Numbered from the stretch's first letter, positions 19,216 to 27,731 are shown. The stretch: 62,452 bases of DNA from Nostoc sp. JL34 (GCF_017114945.1 NZ_JABXKQ010000139.1:1-62452), one strand, 5' to 3'. Translations and numbers: made by a program. The notes: a model not told the origin generated them from the letters alone.

Positions 19216-19992
19216 ATGCCTACCACAGTCACCAATGAACTAAAGCACGAAATTTGGCAGTTGTTGCGAGAATATCAGCAATCTCCGTCAGAAAATATCC
19301 GCAATCAACTGGTAAAACTCAATTTTGGACTTGTGAGAAAAGAAGCTCACTACTGGACAAATCAATGTCATGAAACCTACGATGATTTGCTCCAGGTTGG
19401 ATGTTTGGGTTTAATCAGGGCTATTGAAAGATTTGAACTTTCTAAGGGACATGCCTTCAGTTCCTATGCTCTTCCCTATATTCGCGGTGAAATTCAACAC
19501 TATCTCCGAGATAAAGGTGTCACCGTACGAATTCCTCGGAGATGGTTAGCGCTCCAACAGCAAGCTATAGGAGTATCACGTTCTTGGCGTGCAAAACACA
19601 ATCGTCAACCAACTGACTCGGAATTAGCAGCAGCACTGGAAATTTCTCCAAACGAATGGCAAGAAATTAAATTAGCATGGATCAATCGCGCTCCCTTGAG
19701 TCTCGATGTGCCAATTCAAGATGGAGAAGAAGGTGCTACCTGCTTGGGAGAATTGGTTCCAGATCCTCACTATCGCAGCTTTCAACTGGCACAAGAAGAT
19801 CAACTTCGCCTACAACAAGCATTAGTTCAGCTAGAAAAACGCACCCGCGATGTGTTGGAATGTGTGTTTTTGCAAGATTTGACACAAAAACAAGTTGCAG
19901 AACATCTGGGCATCAGTGTAGTAACGGTTTCCCGTAGAGTCAAGAAAGGACTGGATTTGATGAAACAGCTTATGGGTGTGGCAGAAGATTGA
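19216..19992 (+). CDS. sigF: Group 3 RNA polymerase sigma factor, SigF type
   Basis: A 258-residue alternative sigma factor. Region 2 has HYWTNQCHETYDDLLQVG followed by LGLIRAIERFELSKGHAFSS. Region 3 includes RGEIQHYLRDKGVTVRIPRR, and region 4 ends with a helix-turn-helix (QKQVAEHLGISVVTVSRRVK). This is the SigB/SigF/SigG class, and the MPTTVTNELK start is the cyanobacterial SigF form. In cyanobacteria SigF controls type IV pilus genes and, in Nostoc, hormogonium development (established knowledge). The ATG at 19216 is preferred over the upstream TTG at 19183. A lipoprotein and a small protein follow on the same strand. No anti-sigma gene is visible. Confidence 0.9.
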   Translation: MPTTVTNELKHEIWQLLREYQQSPSENIRNQLVKLNFGLVRKEAHYWTNQCHETYDDLLQVGCLGLIRAIERFELSKGHAFSSYALPYIRGEIQHYLRDKGVTVRIPRRWLALQQQAIGVSRSWRAKHNRQPTDSELAAALEISPNEWQEIKLAWINRAPLSLDVPIQDGEEGATCLGELVPDPHYRSFQLAQEDQLRLQQALVQLEKRTRDVLECVFLQDLTQKQVAEHLGISVVTVSRRVKKGLDLMKQLMGVAED

Positions 19993-20154
19993 CTACAAAC
20001 ACCAAGCCGCAGTTATGCTAGGTAGGCAGTGCTAAAAATAACCCTTGCAATGTAAAAAATTAGGTTATAAAGGGAACATACTTTGCCTTTGATACAAATT
20101 TCAGGCATGTTGATTTTCATTTTTCAATTTTCCAATGGCTTTTGAGAAAGGCTC

Positions 20155-21006
20155 ATGGGCAGAACTTCAAAAATTACAATTGCAGCTATTCTAACTTTGG
20201 CGATCGCTGGATGTGCTTCTGAAGATACACAACAAGCCATCAATCCTGTGCCAATTCCCAAAATAGCAAAAAAGTCGCCACCAGTGGCTCAATCCTTTAA
20301 GAATCCAGTTATACCTGCCAAACAGGTTTCACAAGTTAATCCTGCATCTGTTAACTTGATTCAATCCACAAATGCTACAGAGCGGGCACGGGAACTTATG
20401 TTATCAAAAGATCGAAGTGACCCGTTTGCACAACTTTTCGGGCAGACGGTTCCCGGAATGTCTAAAATATCTGGAAGACCAGTTCCCGTGTTGCCTAAGC
20501 TACCTACTGCATCACTAGCAGAACGAAAGCTTCCAAGGCGCACCATAGCTTTAAATCCCAAGAAAAGTAACGTTTCTTATGTACCAAAAAAAGTCAATCC
20601 TACTTTGACTTCAGTCTTGCCTAGGGTTTTGCCTCAAGTTGTCCCCAACCCCACTTTAGTTTCTGTATTGCCACCGCCAGCACAACCTGATTTAGCAAAG
20701 GCAGTAGTTGTGACTGGTGTAGTTCTAATTAGTAAGGAACCACAGGCAATTATCAAAGTACCAGATGAGCCGACGAGTCGCTATGTACAGGCGGGACAGC
20801 GATTGGCAAATGGTGTACTGATTAAACGTATTGAAATGAATCAGGGCTACAACCCCATCGTAATTTTTGAACAATATGGTATTGAAGTTGCCAAAATGGT
20901 AGGGGAAGGGGCTGTCAAGTCAACGCCGTCAGCTGCATCTCCTACCGGCAATCCTATTTCAGTGACAACACCGCCCCAAAATTCTTTTAATGTGGGAGCT
21001 TCATAA
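20155..21006 (+). CDS. Lipoprotein with PilP/GspC-like C-terminal domain
   Basis: A 283-residue exported protein. The lipoprotein signal ends at AIAGC near residue 20. A long proline- and lysine-rich linker (about 30-175) looks unstructured and periplasm-spanning. Residues about 185-265 form a small beta domain (VTGVVLISKEPQAIIKVPDE, YVQAGQRLANGVLIKRIEM, VIFEQYGIEVAKMV). Its hydrophobic spacing resembles the homology region of PilP and GspC, inner-membrane-linked proteins of type IV pili and type II secretion. The gene follows sigF, whose family controls pili, which fits but does not prove a pilus role. The PilP comparison is by eye only. Confidence 0.7.
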   Translation: MGRTSKITIAAILTLAIAGCASEDTQQAINPVPIPKIAKKSPPVAQSFKNPVIPAKQVSQVNPASVNLIQSTNATERARELMLSKDRSDPFAQLFGQTVPGMSKISGRPVPVLPKLPTASLAERKLPRRTIALNPKKSNVSYVPKKVNPTLTSVLPRVLPQVVPNPTLVSVLPPPAQPDLAKAVVVTGVVLISKEPQAIIKVPDEPTSRYVQAGQRLANGVLIKRIEMNQGYNPIVIFEQYGIEVAKMVGEGAVKSTPSAASPTGNPISVTTPPQNSFNVGAS

Positions 21007-21008
21007 AG

Positions 21009-21260
21009 ATGGAGACTAAGGAAAAAATTGAATTCGCTGGTTTGCCTTTAGCTGTCTATAGAGAAATAGCAGCGCATTTACGTCAAGTCGAAGGGGTGGA
21101 AGTGGATTTAATTCCCCAGTCATCCCAAGAGTTTGATTACAATCAAAGTCAAATTAGTGGCTTGAGCTTCTCGTGGACAGCAAACTCTGGTTCAGAAAGT
21201 CGGCAACGAGTTAACCAGATTTTGGCTTACTATCAAAATCGCTATATGAATCCTATTTGA
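21009..21260 (+). CDS. Small hypothetical protein downstream of the PilP-like lipoprotein
   Basis: An 83-residue soluble protein starting two bases after the lipoprotein stop codon, so almost certainly co-transcribed and possibly translationally coupled. The sequence (LPLAVYREIAAHLRQVEGVEVDL, then SGLSFSW and RVNQILAYYQNRY) suggests a small alpha/beta fold. I recognise no named family. Its tight linkage to the lipoprotein is the only clue to its job. Confidence 0.75.
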   Translation: METKEKIEFAGLPLAVYREIAAHLRQVEGVEVDLIPQSSQEFDYNQSQISGLSFSWTANSGSESRQRVNQILAYYQNRYMNPI

Positions 21261-21290
21261 TTTTTTCATTTGTGAGAATTGCAACCCGCA

Positions 21291-21324
21291 AGATCCCCGA
21301 CTTCGTAAAAGTTGTCGGGGATCT
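21291..21324. repeat. Dispersed palindromic repeat of the CCCCGAC...GTCGGGG type
   Basis: AGATCCCCGAC (21291-21301) is matched by GTCGGGGATCT (21314-21324). It lies 30 bases after the small gene and may act as its terminator, although no strong T-tract follows. Palindromes of this kind are dispersed in Nostoc genomes (recalled, not checked). Confidence 0.6.
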
Positions 21325-21703
21325 TATTGTTCACAAATATAGTTCCAAACTCCTGACTCTGAATTTCCTCCACAGTTTACCCCTGCTGCGATCGCTTTTC
21401 TGCTGCTCTTTTTTCTACAGAGCAGCGATCTTGATCTTATTTAACACAGGTTCATAAAGAATACTGTCGAACGACCTCATAACATGCAGCAAGGTGAGGA
21501 TTTCAAAAAGCAACGTTATGATAATTAATGCACTAATCGAGCTTGGGTCTAATAATAAATAAGTTGGCACAAATAAACCTCCAGAGTACGGAGACGATTA
21601 ATCGCCTCTGTACAGCAGTCAAAACCATTGCTCTTGACTGTTATTTAGGTACTGTGTCCAACCAAAATCAGCCGTTGTACAAATTTCCATAAGGATAATT
21701 GAA
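21325..21703. other. Upstream region of glyA with palindromic repeats
   Basis: No gene. GTACGGAGACGATTAA (about 21587-21602) faces TTAATCGCCTCTGTAC, giving a dispersed palindromic repeat. Shortly after, CAGTCAA and TTGACTG form another inverted pair (about 21617-21641). AAGGA precedes the GTG start of glyA. I see no glycine-riboswitch architecture. Confidence 0.5.
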
Positions 21704-22987
21704 GTGACTAGGACTAATTCAGACTTTCTTTCCTCCAGTGATCCGGCGATCGCGGAGTTAATCAACGATGAACTACAGCGTCAACGAGACCACTTGGAGT
21801 TGATTGCTAGCGAAAACTTTACTTCCGCCGCCGTACTGGCGGCTCAAGGTTCGGTACTGACAAATAAATATGCCGAGGGATTACCTGGTAAACGCTACTA
21901 TGGCGGTTGTGAGTTTATCGACAAAATCGAGCAACTAGCGATCAATCGTGCTAAACAGATATTTGGTGCGGCTCATGCAAATGTGCAACCCCATTCTGGC
22001 GCACAAGCCAATTTTGCCGTGTTCCTGTCGCTACTCGAACCAGGGGACAAAATTATGGGGATGGATTTGTCTCATGGGGGACATCTTACCCACGGTTCCC
22101 CTGTAAATTTCTCAGGTAAATGGTTCCAAGTTAGCCACTACGGTGTAAGTCAACAAACAGAACAACTTGACTATGACCAAATTCGGGAGCTGGCGCTGAG
22201 GGAGCGTCCTAAGCTGCTGATTTGTGGTTATTCGGCTTATCCCCGTATAATTGATTTTGAAAAATTCCGTAGTATTGCTGATGAAATTGGCGCTTACTTG
22301 CTTGCCGATATTGCTCATATCGCTGGTTTAGTTGCTAGTGGTCTTCATCCCGATCCCATTCCTCACTGTCATGTAGTAACAACAACTACCCATAAAACTC
22401 TACGCGGCCCTAGAGGTGGTTTAATCTTGACCAGCGACGCAGAACTAGGTAAAAAGCTAGATAAATCTGTTTTTCCTGGCAGCCAAGGCGGGCCATTGGA
22501 ACACGTCATTGCTGGTAAGGCAGTAGCTTTTGGAGAAGCCCTCAAGCCTGAGTTTAAAACCTATTCTGCCCAAGTGATTGAAAATGCTCGTGCTTTGGCC
22601 GAACAACTGCAAAACCGGGGTTTAAAGTTAGTGTCTAATGGCACTGACAATCATTTAATATTGGTAGATTTACGCTCTGTAAGTCTAACTGGTAAGCAGG
22701 CAGATCAGCTAGTCAGTACTGTGAATATTACTGCTAACAAGAATACTATTCCCTTTGATCCGCAATCGCCATTTGTTACCAGTGGTCTGAGATTAGGTTC
22801 ACCAGCAATGACCACACGAGGCTTAGGAGTAGCAGAATTTACCGAGATTGCAAATATTATTAGCGATCGCTTACTTTCTCCAGATTCTGACGTAGTAACT
22901 CAAGATTGTCGGCAACGGGTAGCAGCATTGTGCGATCGCTTCCCCTTATATCCTCACCTGGAAATTCCTGTACCAGCTCTAGCATAA
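21704..22987 (+). CDS. glyA: Serine hydroxymethyltransferase
   Basis: A PLP enzyme that interconverts serine and glycine with tetrahydrofolate, supplying one-carbon units and taking part in photorespiration. The 427-residue protein has LIASENFTS near the start, the YAEGLPGKRYYGGCE substrate segment, and the HVVTTTTHKTLRGPRGG motif whose lysine binds PLP. The start is GTG with AAGGA upstream. The gene ends in HIP1-rich sequence and is followed by a GGGGCAT-type repeat before cinA. Confidence 0.98.
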   Translation: MTRTNSDFLSSSDPAIAELINDELQRQRDHLELIASENFTSAAVLAAQGSVLTNKYAEGLPGKRYYGGCEFIDKIEQLAINRAKQIFGAAHANVQPHSGAQANFAVFLSLLEPGDKIMGMDLSHGGHLTHGSPVNFSGKWFQVSHYGVSQQTEQLDYDQIRELALRERPKLLICGYSAYPRIIDFEKFRSIADEIGAYLLADIAHIAGLVASGLHPDPIPHCHVVTTTTHKTLRGPRGGLILTSDAELGKKLDKSVFPGSQGGPLEHVIAGKAVAFGEALKPEFKTYSAQVIENARALAEQLQNRGLKLVSNGTDNHLILVDLRSVSLTGKQADQLVSTVNITANKNTIPFDPQSPFVTSGLRLGSPAMTTRGLGVAEFTEIANIISDRLLSPDSDVVTQDCRQRVAALCDRFPLYPHLEIPVPALA

Positions 22988-23100
22988 TTGGGCATGGGGC
23001 ATGGGGCATGGGGCATTGGGCATTGGTCAATAGTTTTCTTCCCCTGCTCTCTCCCCACTCCCCACTCCCTACTCCTCATTCCTTAATCTCTTTTCCGAAT
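22988..23100. repeat. GGGGCAT and CCCCACT heptamer-like repeats
   Basis: GGGGCAT units repeat from about 22991 to 23025, and CCCCACTC-type units from about 23050 to 23075, between glyA and cinA. Both belong to the short tandem repeats typical of Nostoc. Confidence 0.75.
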
Positions 23101-23103
23101 CTA

Positions 23104-24354
23104 ATGAGTGCAGAAATTATTTGTGTTGGTACTGAACTGTTGCTAGGAGATATTCTCAATGGCAATGCTCAATTTTTAGCGCAACAATTAGCGCAGCTAG
23201 GTATCCCCCACTACTATCAAACAGTGGTTGGGGATAATCCAGAACGGTTGAAACAAGTTATAGAAATTGCTATTTCCAGAGCGCAAATTCTCATTTTCAC
23301 TGGTGGACTCGGCCCAACACCAGATGACCTTACCTGCGAAACCATCGCTGATTTTTTTAAAGTCCCCTTGGTAGAACGTTCTGACATTATCGAAGACATA
23401 AACCAGAAATTCGCCCAACGTGGTCGGGTTATGTCACCAAGTAACCGCAAGCAGGCTTTGATTCCCCAAGGTGCAGAAATTCTACCCAATCCCACTGGAA
23501 CAGCACCCGGTATCATTTGGCAACCCCGTCCTGAAATTACGATTTTTACCTTTCCCGGTGTTCCTAGTGAAATGCATCCGATGTGGGAAGAAACAGCTGT
23601 ACCATTTCTCAAAAATCAAGGTTGGGGTAAAGAAATTATTTACAGCCGGAGTTTAAAGTTTTGGGGTATTGGTGAATCTGTTTTAGCGGAAAAGGTTGCT
23701 TCCTATTTGAACTTGCCGAATCCCACAGTAGCGCCTTATGCAGGTAAGGGGGAAGTAAGATTGCGAGTTTCTGCTAAAGCAACTTCAGAAGCAGCAGCAG
23801 AAGCCTTAATTGCGCCCATTGAGAAGCAAATTCAAGAAATCGCCGGACTGGATTTTTACGGTGTTAATGATAATACCCTTGCTTCCGTTGTCGGTCAGTT
23901 GTTGCGTGCATCAAAAGAAACGCTTTCAGTAGCAGAATCTTGCACTGGTGGCGGACTGGGGCAAATGTTGACCGATATTTCTGGGAGTTCTGATTACTTT
24001 TGGGGTGGAGTAATTTCTTATGACAATTCGGTGAAGGTTGGATTGCTGGGAGTTAACCAGGAAGATTTAGAGAAATTTGGGGCGGTAAGTGCTACCGTTG
24101 CAGAGCAAATGGCAATTGGAGTTAAAACCCGCCTTGCAACAACTTGGGGATTGAGTATCACTGGAATTGCTGGCCCAACTGGAGGGACAGATACTAAGTC
24201 GGTGGGCTTAGTTTACGTTGGTTTAGCTGGCCCAAAGGATGAAGTAGCAAGTTTTGAGTATCAGTTTGGTGCAGTTCGAGGTCGAGCTTTAATTCGTTAT
24301 GTGAGTGCGAATGCAGCGTTGGATAATTTGCGGCGGAAGTTGTTGACAAGGTAG
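23104..24354 (+). CDS. cinA: CinA family protein
   Basis: 416 residues from the ATG at 23104. The N-terminal half is a molybdopterin-binding-like (MoCF) domain (EIICVGTELLLGDILN and FTGGLGPTPDDLT). The C-terminal half is the CinA/PncC nicotinamide-nucleotide amidase domain (SVAESCTGGGLGQMLTDISGSS cut across two lines, then GIAGPTGGT). CinA proteins recycle NMN or act as pyrophosphatases on damaged nucleotides, and in some bacteria are linked with competence and RecA. The same frame stays open upstream to 22906, but that part overlaps glyA and repeat DNA, so I reject it. Confidence 0.95.
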   Translation: MSAEIICVGTELLLGDILNGNAQFLAQQLAQLGIPHYYQTVVGDNPERLKQVIEIAISRAQILIFTGGLGPTPDDLTCETIADFFKVPLVERSDIIEDINQKFAQRGRVMSPSNRKQALIPQGAEILPNPTGTAPGIIWQPRPEITIFTFPGVPSEMHPMWEETAVPFLKNQGWGKEIIYSRSLKFWGIGESVLAEKVASYLNLPNPTVAPYAGKGEVRLRVSAKATSEAAAEALIAPIEKQIQEIAGLDFYGVNDNTLASVVGQLLRASKETLSVAESCTGGGLGQMLTDISGSSDYFWGGVISYDNSVKVGLLGVNQEDLEKFGAVSATVAEQMAIGVKTRLATTWGLSITGIAGPTGGTDTKSVGLVYVGLAGPKDEVASFEYQFGAVRGRALIRYVSANAALDNLRRKLLTR

Positions 24355-24363
24355 GTAAGGGTG

Positions 24364-24395
24364 CGATCACACTTTTGCGTGAGAGGTTGCGATAT
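24364..24395. repeat. Copy 1 of a HIP1-containing dispersed repeat
   Basis: TGCGATCACACTTTTGCG, then GAGAGGTTGCGAT, closely matches a second copy at about 24520-24555. It is followed by the CTGACGACAAGC...GTCTACAC element (about 24397-24422) that also occurs near 53526. Confidence 0.6.
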
Positions 24396-24454
24396 CTGAC
24401 GACAAGCTGCTTTGTGTCTACACACTTCTAGTTTGGCGAACATAGGGTGTAAAA

Positions 24455-24541
24455 ATGTCGAAAAAGCGTAAATTGCTAGAGAAAGTTCTTTCTGGTTCCA
24501 AGAATATTCAATTTAATGAATGCGATCGCGCTTTTGCATAG
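24455..24541 (+). pseudogene. HicA-type toxin remnant
   Basis: A 28-codon frame (MSKKRKLLEKVLSGSKNIQF, then NE) reproduces the start of HicA-like mRNA interferases. It then runs straight into a HIP1-containing repeat and stops at 24541. The catalytic histidine region (a GSHHIF-like motif in the family) is absent. No HicB partner was found nearby. I infer a toxin gene cut short by repeat insertion or deletion. The match covers only the N-terminus and is from memory of the family. Confidence 0.5.
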
Positions 24542-24639
24542 AGGTTGCGATCGCCTCATTTCATACATAGAGAAGACCAAACTTTAGATATCGCTTATTT
24601 CATCAAACTCATTCTCATTACGCTCTGTAACTTAATTAT

Positions 24640-24765
24640 TTAACGTTGAGATTTATATATTTCAACAGCTTTATGACAATCTTTTAATGCTGCTTGTATG
24701 TTTCCTAAAGAAAAATGGGTAGCTCCTCGTGCCTAATATTCATAACTTTCCTTGCAGAAATTCTA
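24640..24765 (-). pseudogene. TPR-protein remnant
   Basis: On the minus strand, the last 30 codons before the stop at 24640 read ARGATHFSLGNIQAALKDCH followed by KAVEIYKSQR, a clear tetratricopeptide repeat helix pair. An in-frame TAG (24733-24735) splits it from the preceding YEY codons, and the upstream part continues in another frame. It is a decayed gene end. Confidence 0.55.
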
Positions 24766-24901
24766 TATTAATGTCAACATCTGACTCATTTTTCATCGTT
24801 TGAAATGCCATACTTTTGCTGCATTTCCCGTTTACATTCCTAAACGAACGTGTTTTATCTGTGTTTACGTCCTTCGCAATACTGCTCGGTTAAGAATATT
24901 C

Positions 24902-24976
24902 GTAGGTTTGGTTGAGGCAATGCGTTACCCAACAACCCCACAAAATGTTGGGTTTCGTTCCTCAACCCAACCTACC
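24902..24976. repeat. Dispersed palindromic repeat (GTAGGTTGGGTTGAGG type)
   Basis: The left arm GTAGGTTTGGTTGAGG (24902) and the right arm CCTCAACCCAACCTAC (24961-24976) are near-perfect inverted copies, with inner CCCAACA/TGTTGGG. This is a familiar MITE-like cyanobacterial repeat. The surrounding 24355-25175 stretch has no intact gene. Confidence 0.7.
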
Positions 24977-25175
24977 CCGGAGTGCTTTTTTAGGCAAAAC
25001 CTACGCAGTATTCACGTCCTTCGTAGCTTTGCAAATAGTAATATTTAATACATTTACTCGTTAAGCATCAGCCATCTTATGACTACCCATAAGCACAATT
25101 AATCACGGGATCGCTTGCTGTATTGTTTACAATTTGTTACAAAAGTACAAAGAACTTCTAGAGACCCAAAACCAC

Positions 25176-25970
25176 ATGTTCGGCGGACTTACTGGTTTAC
25201 AAGATCCTAAAGGCACAGATTGGGGAGAGCAAATGCTCAACACAGTTGCCAGCCAAACGATTCGCCACCTGTTTACCCAAAGCGAGTCAGTAGAAGTCTT
25301 TGTGCGCTGTTATCCCTCCAGCAAACTGTTACAAGGCAGCATTGATAGCTTCAAAATGAGCGGTCGTGGCTTAGTGATTCGGAAAGATTTTGCGGTAGAG
25401 GAGATGTCTTTTGAAACCGATGCGGTTGCCATTGATTTCGGCTCGGTTTTAAGTGGCAAACTCAGTCTTAAGCAACCAACTCAAGCGATCGCTCAAGTGA
25501 TCCTATCAGAAGCAGGTATCAACCAAGCCTTTAATGCAGAACTGGTGAAAAAGCGCCTGCTTAACCTCTCAATACCATCACTGACAGCATTCTCTGGCGG
25601 TCAACCAGTTTCCTTTACGGAACTTCAGGTACAGCTATTACCTAAAAATCGCTTACAGCTTGTAGCAAAAGCAGATTTAAACAATGGCGAAATTGTGCCC
25701 CTAAGTATGACCTTAACCATAGGCATTGAAAGGTGGCGGCGGGTTTCTTTCAAAGATCCGAAAATTGAACTTGACCAAGTACCAGAAGCACAACGGGAAA
25801 TCTCACAAACTTTGAGCGTAGCGCTGGTAGAAATTTTAGATAATATGGTCGATTTGGATCGCTTTGACCTTGATGGGGTGAAAATGCGGCTCAACCGATT
25901 AGAAACAGAAGGTAAAAAGCTTATTTTCCGTGGATATGCTGAAATTCAGCGTATTCCAAATAGTGCTTAA
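25176..25970 (+). CDS. DUF2993 (LmeA-like) domain protein
   Basis: A 264-residue protein from the ATG at 25176. The body follows the DUF2993 pattern: VEVFVRCYPSSKLLQGSIDS, GRGLVIRKDFAVEEMSFETD, and a long repeat-rich beta/alpha section. DUF2993 proteins resemble mycobacterial LmeA, which binds phospholipid; the role in cyanobacteria is not established. No signal peptide is evident, so it may work at the cytoplasmic face of a membrane. An upstream TTG start at 25134 would add 14 residues and has no better ribosome binding site. Confidence 0.75.
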   Translation: MFGGLTGLQDPKGTDWGEQMLNTVASQTIRHLFTQSESVEVFVRCYPSSKLLQGSIDSFKMSGRGLVIRKDFAVEEMSFETDAVAIDFGSVLSGKLSLKQPTQAIAQVILSEAGINQAFNAELVKKRLLNLSIPSLTAFSGGQPVSFTELQVQLLPKNRLQLVAKADLNNGEIVPLSMTLTIGIERWRRVSFKDPKIELDQVPEAQREISQTLSVALVEILDNMVDLDRFDLDGVKMRLNRLETEGKKLIFRGYAEIQRIPNSA

Positions 25971-26016
25971 TTATGATATTCTCACGTAAACAAGGTAAGT
26001 AAAGTTTTTTCAGCGT

Positions 26017-26096
26017 GAGTTCGACGAACTCTCCCTGCTTGAAATTTAATTCAAGTTTCTCTCCGAGTCGGAGAAGGGCGGTTTTACGTAGTAAAA
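26017..26096. repeat. Chain of four short palindromes
   Basis: Four inverted repeats follow each other: GAGTTCG-A-CGAACTC (26017-26031), CTTGAA...TTCAAG (26038-26055), TTCTCCGA-G-TCGGAGAA (26059-26075) and TTTTAC-GTA-GTAAAA (26082-26096). Together with the two hairpins below they fill the gap between the convergent DUF2993 and ugd genes. Confidence 0.7.
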
Positions 26097-26135
26097 TTTC
26101 TTGTATCAAGTTCGGCTCTGCATCAACCCTAAGCT

Positions 26136-26167
26136 AATTAGACGGACACTATATAAGCCGTCTAATT
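26136..26167. terminator. Hairpin, AATTAGACGG stem
   Basis: A perfect 10-bp stem: AATTAGACGG (26136-26145) with CCGTCTAATT (26158-26167), followed by CATTTTGTTTT. It may terminate transcripts coming from the DUF2993 gene. Confidence 0.6.
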
Positions 26168-26209
26168 CATTTTGTTTTACCGTCTTTGCACGACTCTAAA
26201 ACAAAATTA

Positions 26210-26239
26210 AATACCGCCTAAATTGTTTTAGGCGGTATT
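26210..26239. terminator. Strong hairpin, AATACCGCCTAAA stem
   Basis: A perfect 13-bp stem with a 4-base loop: 26210-26222 with 26227-26239. A-rich sequence lies on the left, so on the minus strand a T-rich tail follows. It suits termination of ugd transcription. Confidence 0.7.
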
Positions 26240-26339
26240 GTAAATCTTTGGGTTTTTAAGAGAGTTGGAGTTAGGAATTATGGATTATAGATTGTAAGCA
26301 ATTCTGAGCCATCATTAATCGCTCATCACTCTTAACTAT

Positions 26340-27731
26340 CTATCTTCCCACACCTACATATTGGAATCCTGCCCTTATGAGTGTTTCGGGGTCGAGGAAG
26401 TTACGACCATCGATGATAACGGGGTGGGCCATCAATTTTGCCATCTTCACATAGTCGAGAGTGCTGAACTGCTGCCATTCAGTGACAAGTACTAAAGCAT
26501 CGCAGCCGTCGGCGAGTCTTTCGGCATCGGTTTCTACTAGCACGCCAGAAAGCCCATGACGCATACCTGTTTGGGAAATAATTGGGTCGTAAGCTTTAAC
26601 TTTGGCTCCCAGTCGGTTTAGCTGCTCAATTAAGATCAGCGCTGGGGCGTCCCTGAGGTCGTCGGTATCTGGCTTGAAGGTCAGTCCGAGTAGTCCGACT
26701 GTTTTGCCTTTGAGAATTTTCAAAACTTGTTGGAGTTTCTCCAAAGCAATCAATCGCTGGCGTTCGTTGACACTGACAGCAGATTTCAGTAGCTGGGCTT
26801 CATAACCATAGTCATCAGCAGTGTGAATCAAAGCGGAGACATCTTTGGGAAAGCAAGAACCACCCCAACCAATACCAGCTTGTAAAAACTTGTTACCAAT
26901 GCGGGAGTCTAGACCGATACCTTTGGCTACTTGGGTAACATCAGCACCGACGCGATCGCAAATATTAGCAACTTCGTTAATAAAACTAATCTTAGTGGCT
27001 AAAAAGGCATTAGCGGCGTATTTGATCATCTCTGCCGAACTCAGGTCTGTTGCCAGAATTGGCACAGGGGGTAAAGATTGATCCTCAGCGTACTTGCGTT
27101 CCACGATTGGGGCATACAGTTGTTGCATTAAGGCTACTGCTCTTTGACTGTTACCTCCTAGTACGATGCGATCGGGATTGAAGGTGTCGTGAACTGCTGA
27201 ACCTTCGCGCAAAAATTCTGGATTGCTCACTACATCAAACTCGGCTGCAAACTCAGGTAATTTCTCATCACTTGGCACTCCACCTGCGGGTATCAGTGTT
27301 TTTTGCCGCTCTGCAATCCCATCTAAAACAAGCATTCGCACCCAGTCACCGGAGCCAATGGGTACTGTAGATTTATTCACTATGACTTTATAACCACCGT
27401 TGAGATTTTCCCCAATCCCACGGGCTACAGCTTCGACGTAACGAGTATCACTTTCACCAGTGGGTAAAGGTGGTGTTCCCACAGCAATAAACAGAATTTC
27501 TCCGTGAGAAACTCCAGCAGCAAGATCACTAGTAAAATGAATCTTCTCTGTTTGAATGGCAGACTGCATAATTTCTGAGAGTCCCGGCTCAAAAATTGGG
27601 GACTGTCCAGACTTCATTAACTTAACTTTTTCTTCGTTGTTGTCTACGCAAATTACATCATGCCCAATATGAGCCAAGCAAGCACCTGTAACTAAACCAA
27701 CGTAACCAGTACCGATAACGCAAACACGCAT
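26340..27731 (-). CDS. UDP-glucose 6-dehydrogenase
   Basis: Oxidises UDP-glucose to UDP-glucuronate with two NAD+. The N-terminal Rossmann motif is VIGTGYVGLVTGACLA. The catalytic cysteine sits in GIGWGGSCFPKD, and the C-terminal domain has LGLTFKPDTDDLRDAP. The 463-residue length is normal for the family. The gene lies 148 bases downstream of UDP-glucuronate decarboxylase on the same strand. The pair therefore converts UDP-glucose to UDP-xylose, a precursor for exopolysaccharide or sheath. Confidence 0.96.
   Translation of the reverse strand: MRVCVIGTGYVGLVTGACLAHIGHDVICVDNNEEKVKLMKSGQSPIFEPGLSEIMQSAIQTEKIHFTSDLAAGVSHGEILFIAVGTPPLPTGESDTRYVEAVARGIGENLNGGYKVIVNKSTVPIGSGDWVRMLVLDGIAERQKTLIPAGGVPSDEKLPEFAAEFDVVSNPEFLREGSAVHDTFNPDRIVLGGNSQRAVALMQQLYAPIVERKYAEDQSLPPVPILATDLSSAEMIKYAANAFLATKISFINEVANICDRVGADVTQVAKGIGLDSRIGNKFLQAGIGWGGSCFPKDVSALIHTADDYGYEAQLLKSAVSVNERQRLIALEKLQQVLKILKGKTVGLLGLTFKPDTDDLRDAPALILIEQLNRLGAKVKAYDPIISQTGMRHGLSGVLVETDAERLADGCDALVLVTEWQQFSTLDYVKMAKLMAHPVIIDGRNFLDPETLIRAGFQYVGVGR

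Noticed and set aside
21460..21703. Glycine riboswitch before glyA
   Set aside because: The hairpins here are dispersed palindromic repeats; no tandem glycine-aptamer core was seen.
22906..23103. Upstream extension of the cinA frame
   Set aside because: It overlaps glyA and GGGGCAT repeats; CinA homology starts at the ATG at 23104.
24800..25048. 82-codon frame in the 24.4-25.1 kb gap
   Set aside because: It runs across the dispersed GTAGGTTGGGTTGAGG palindrome and has no protein character.
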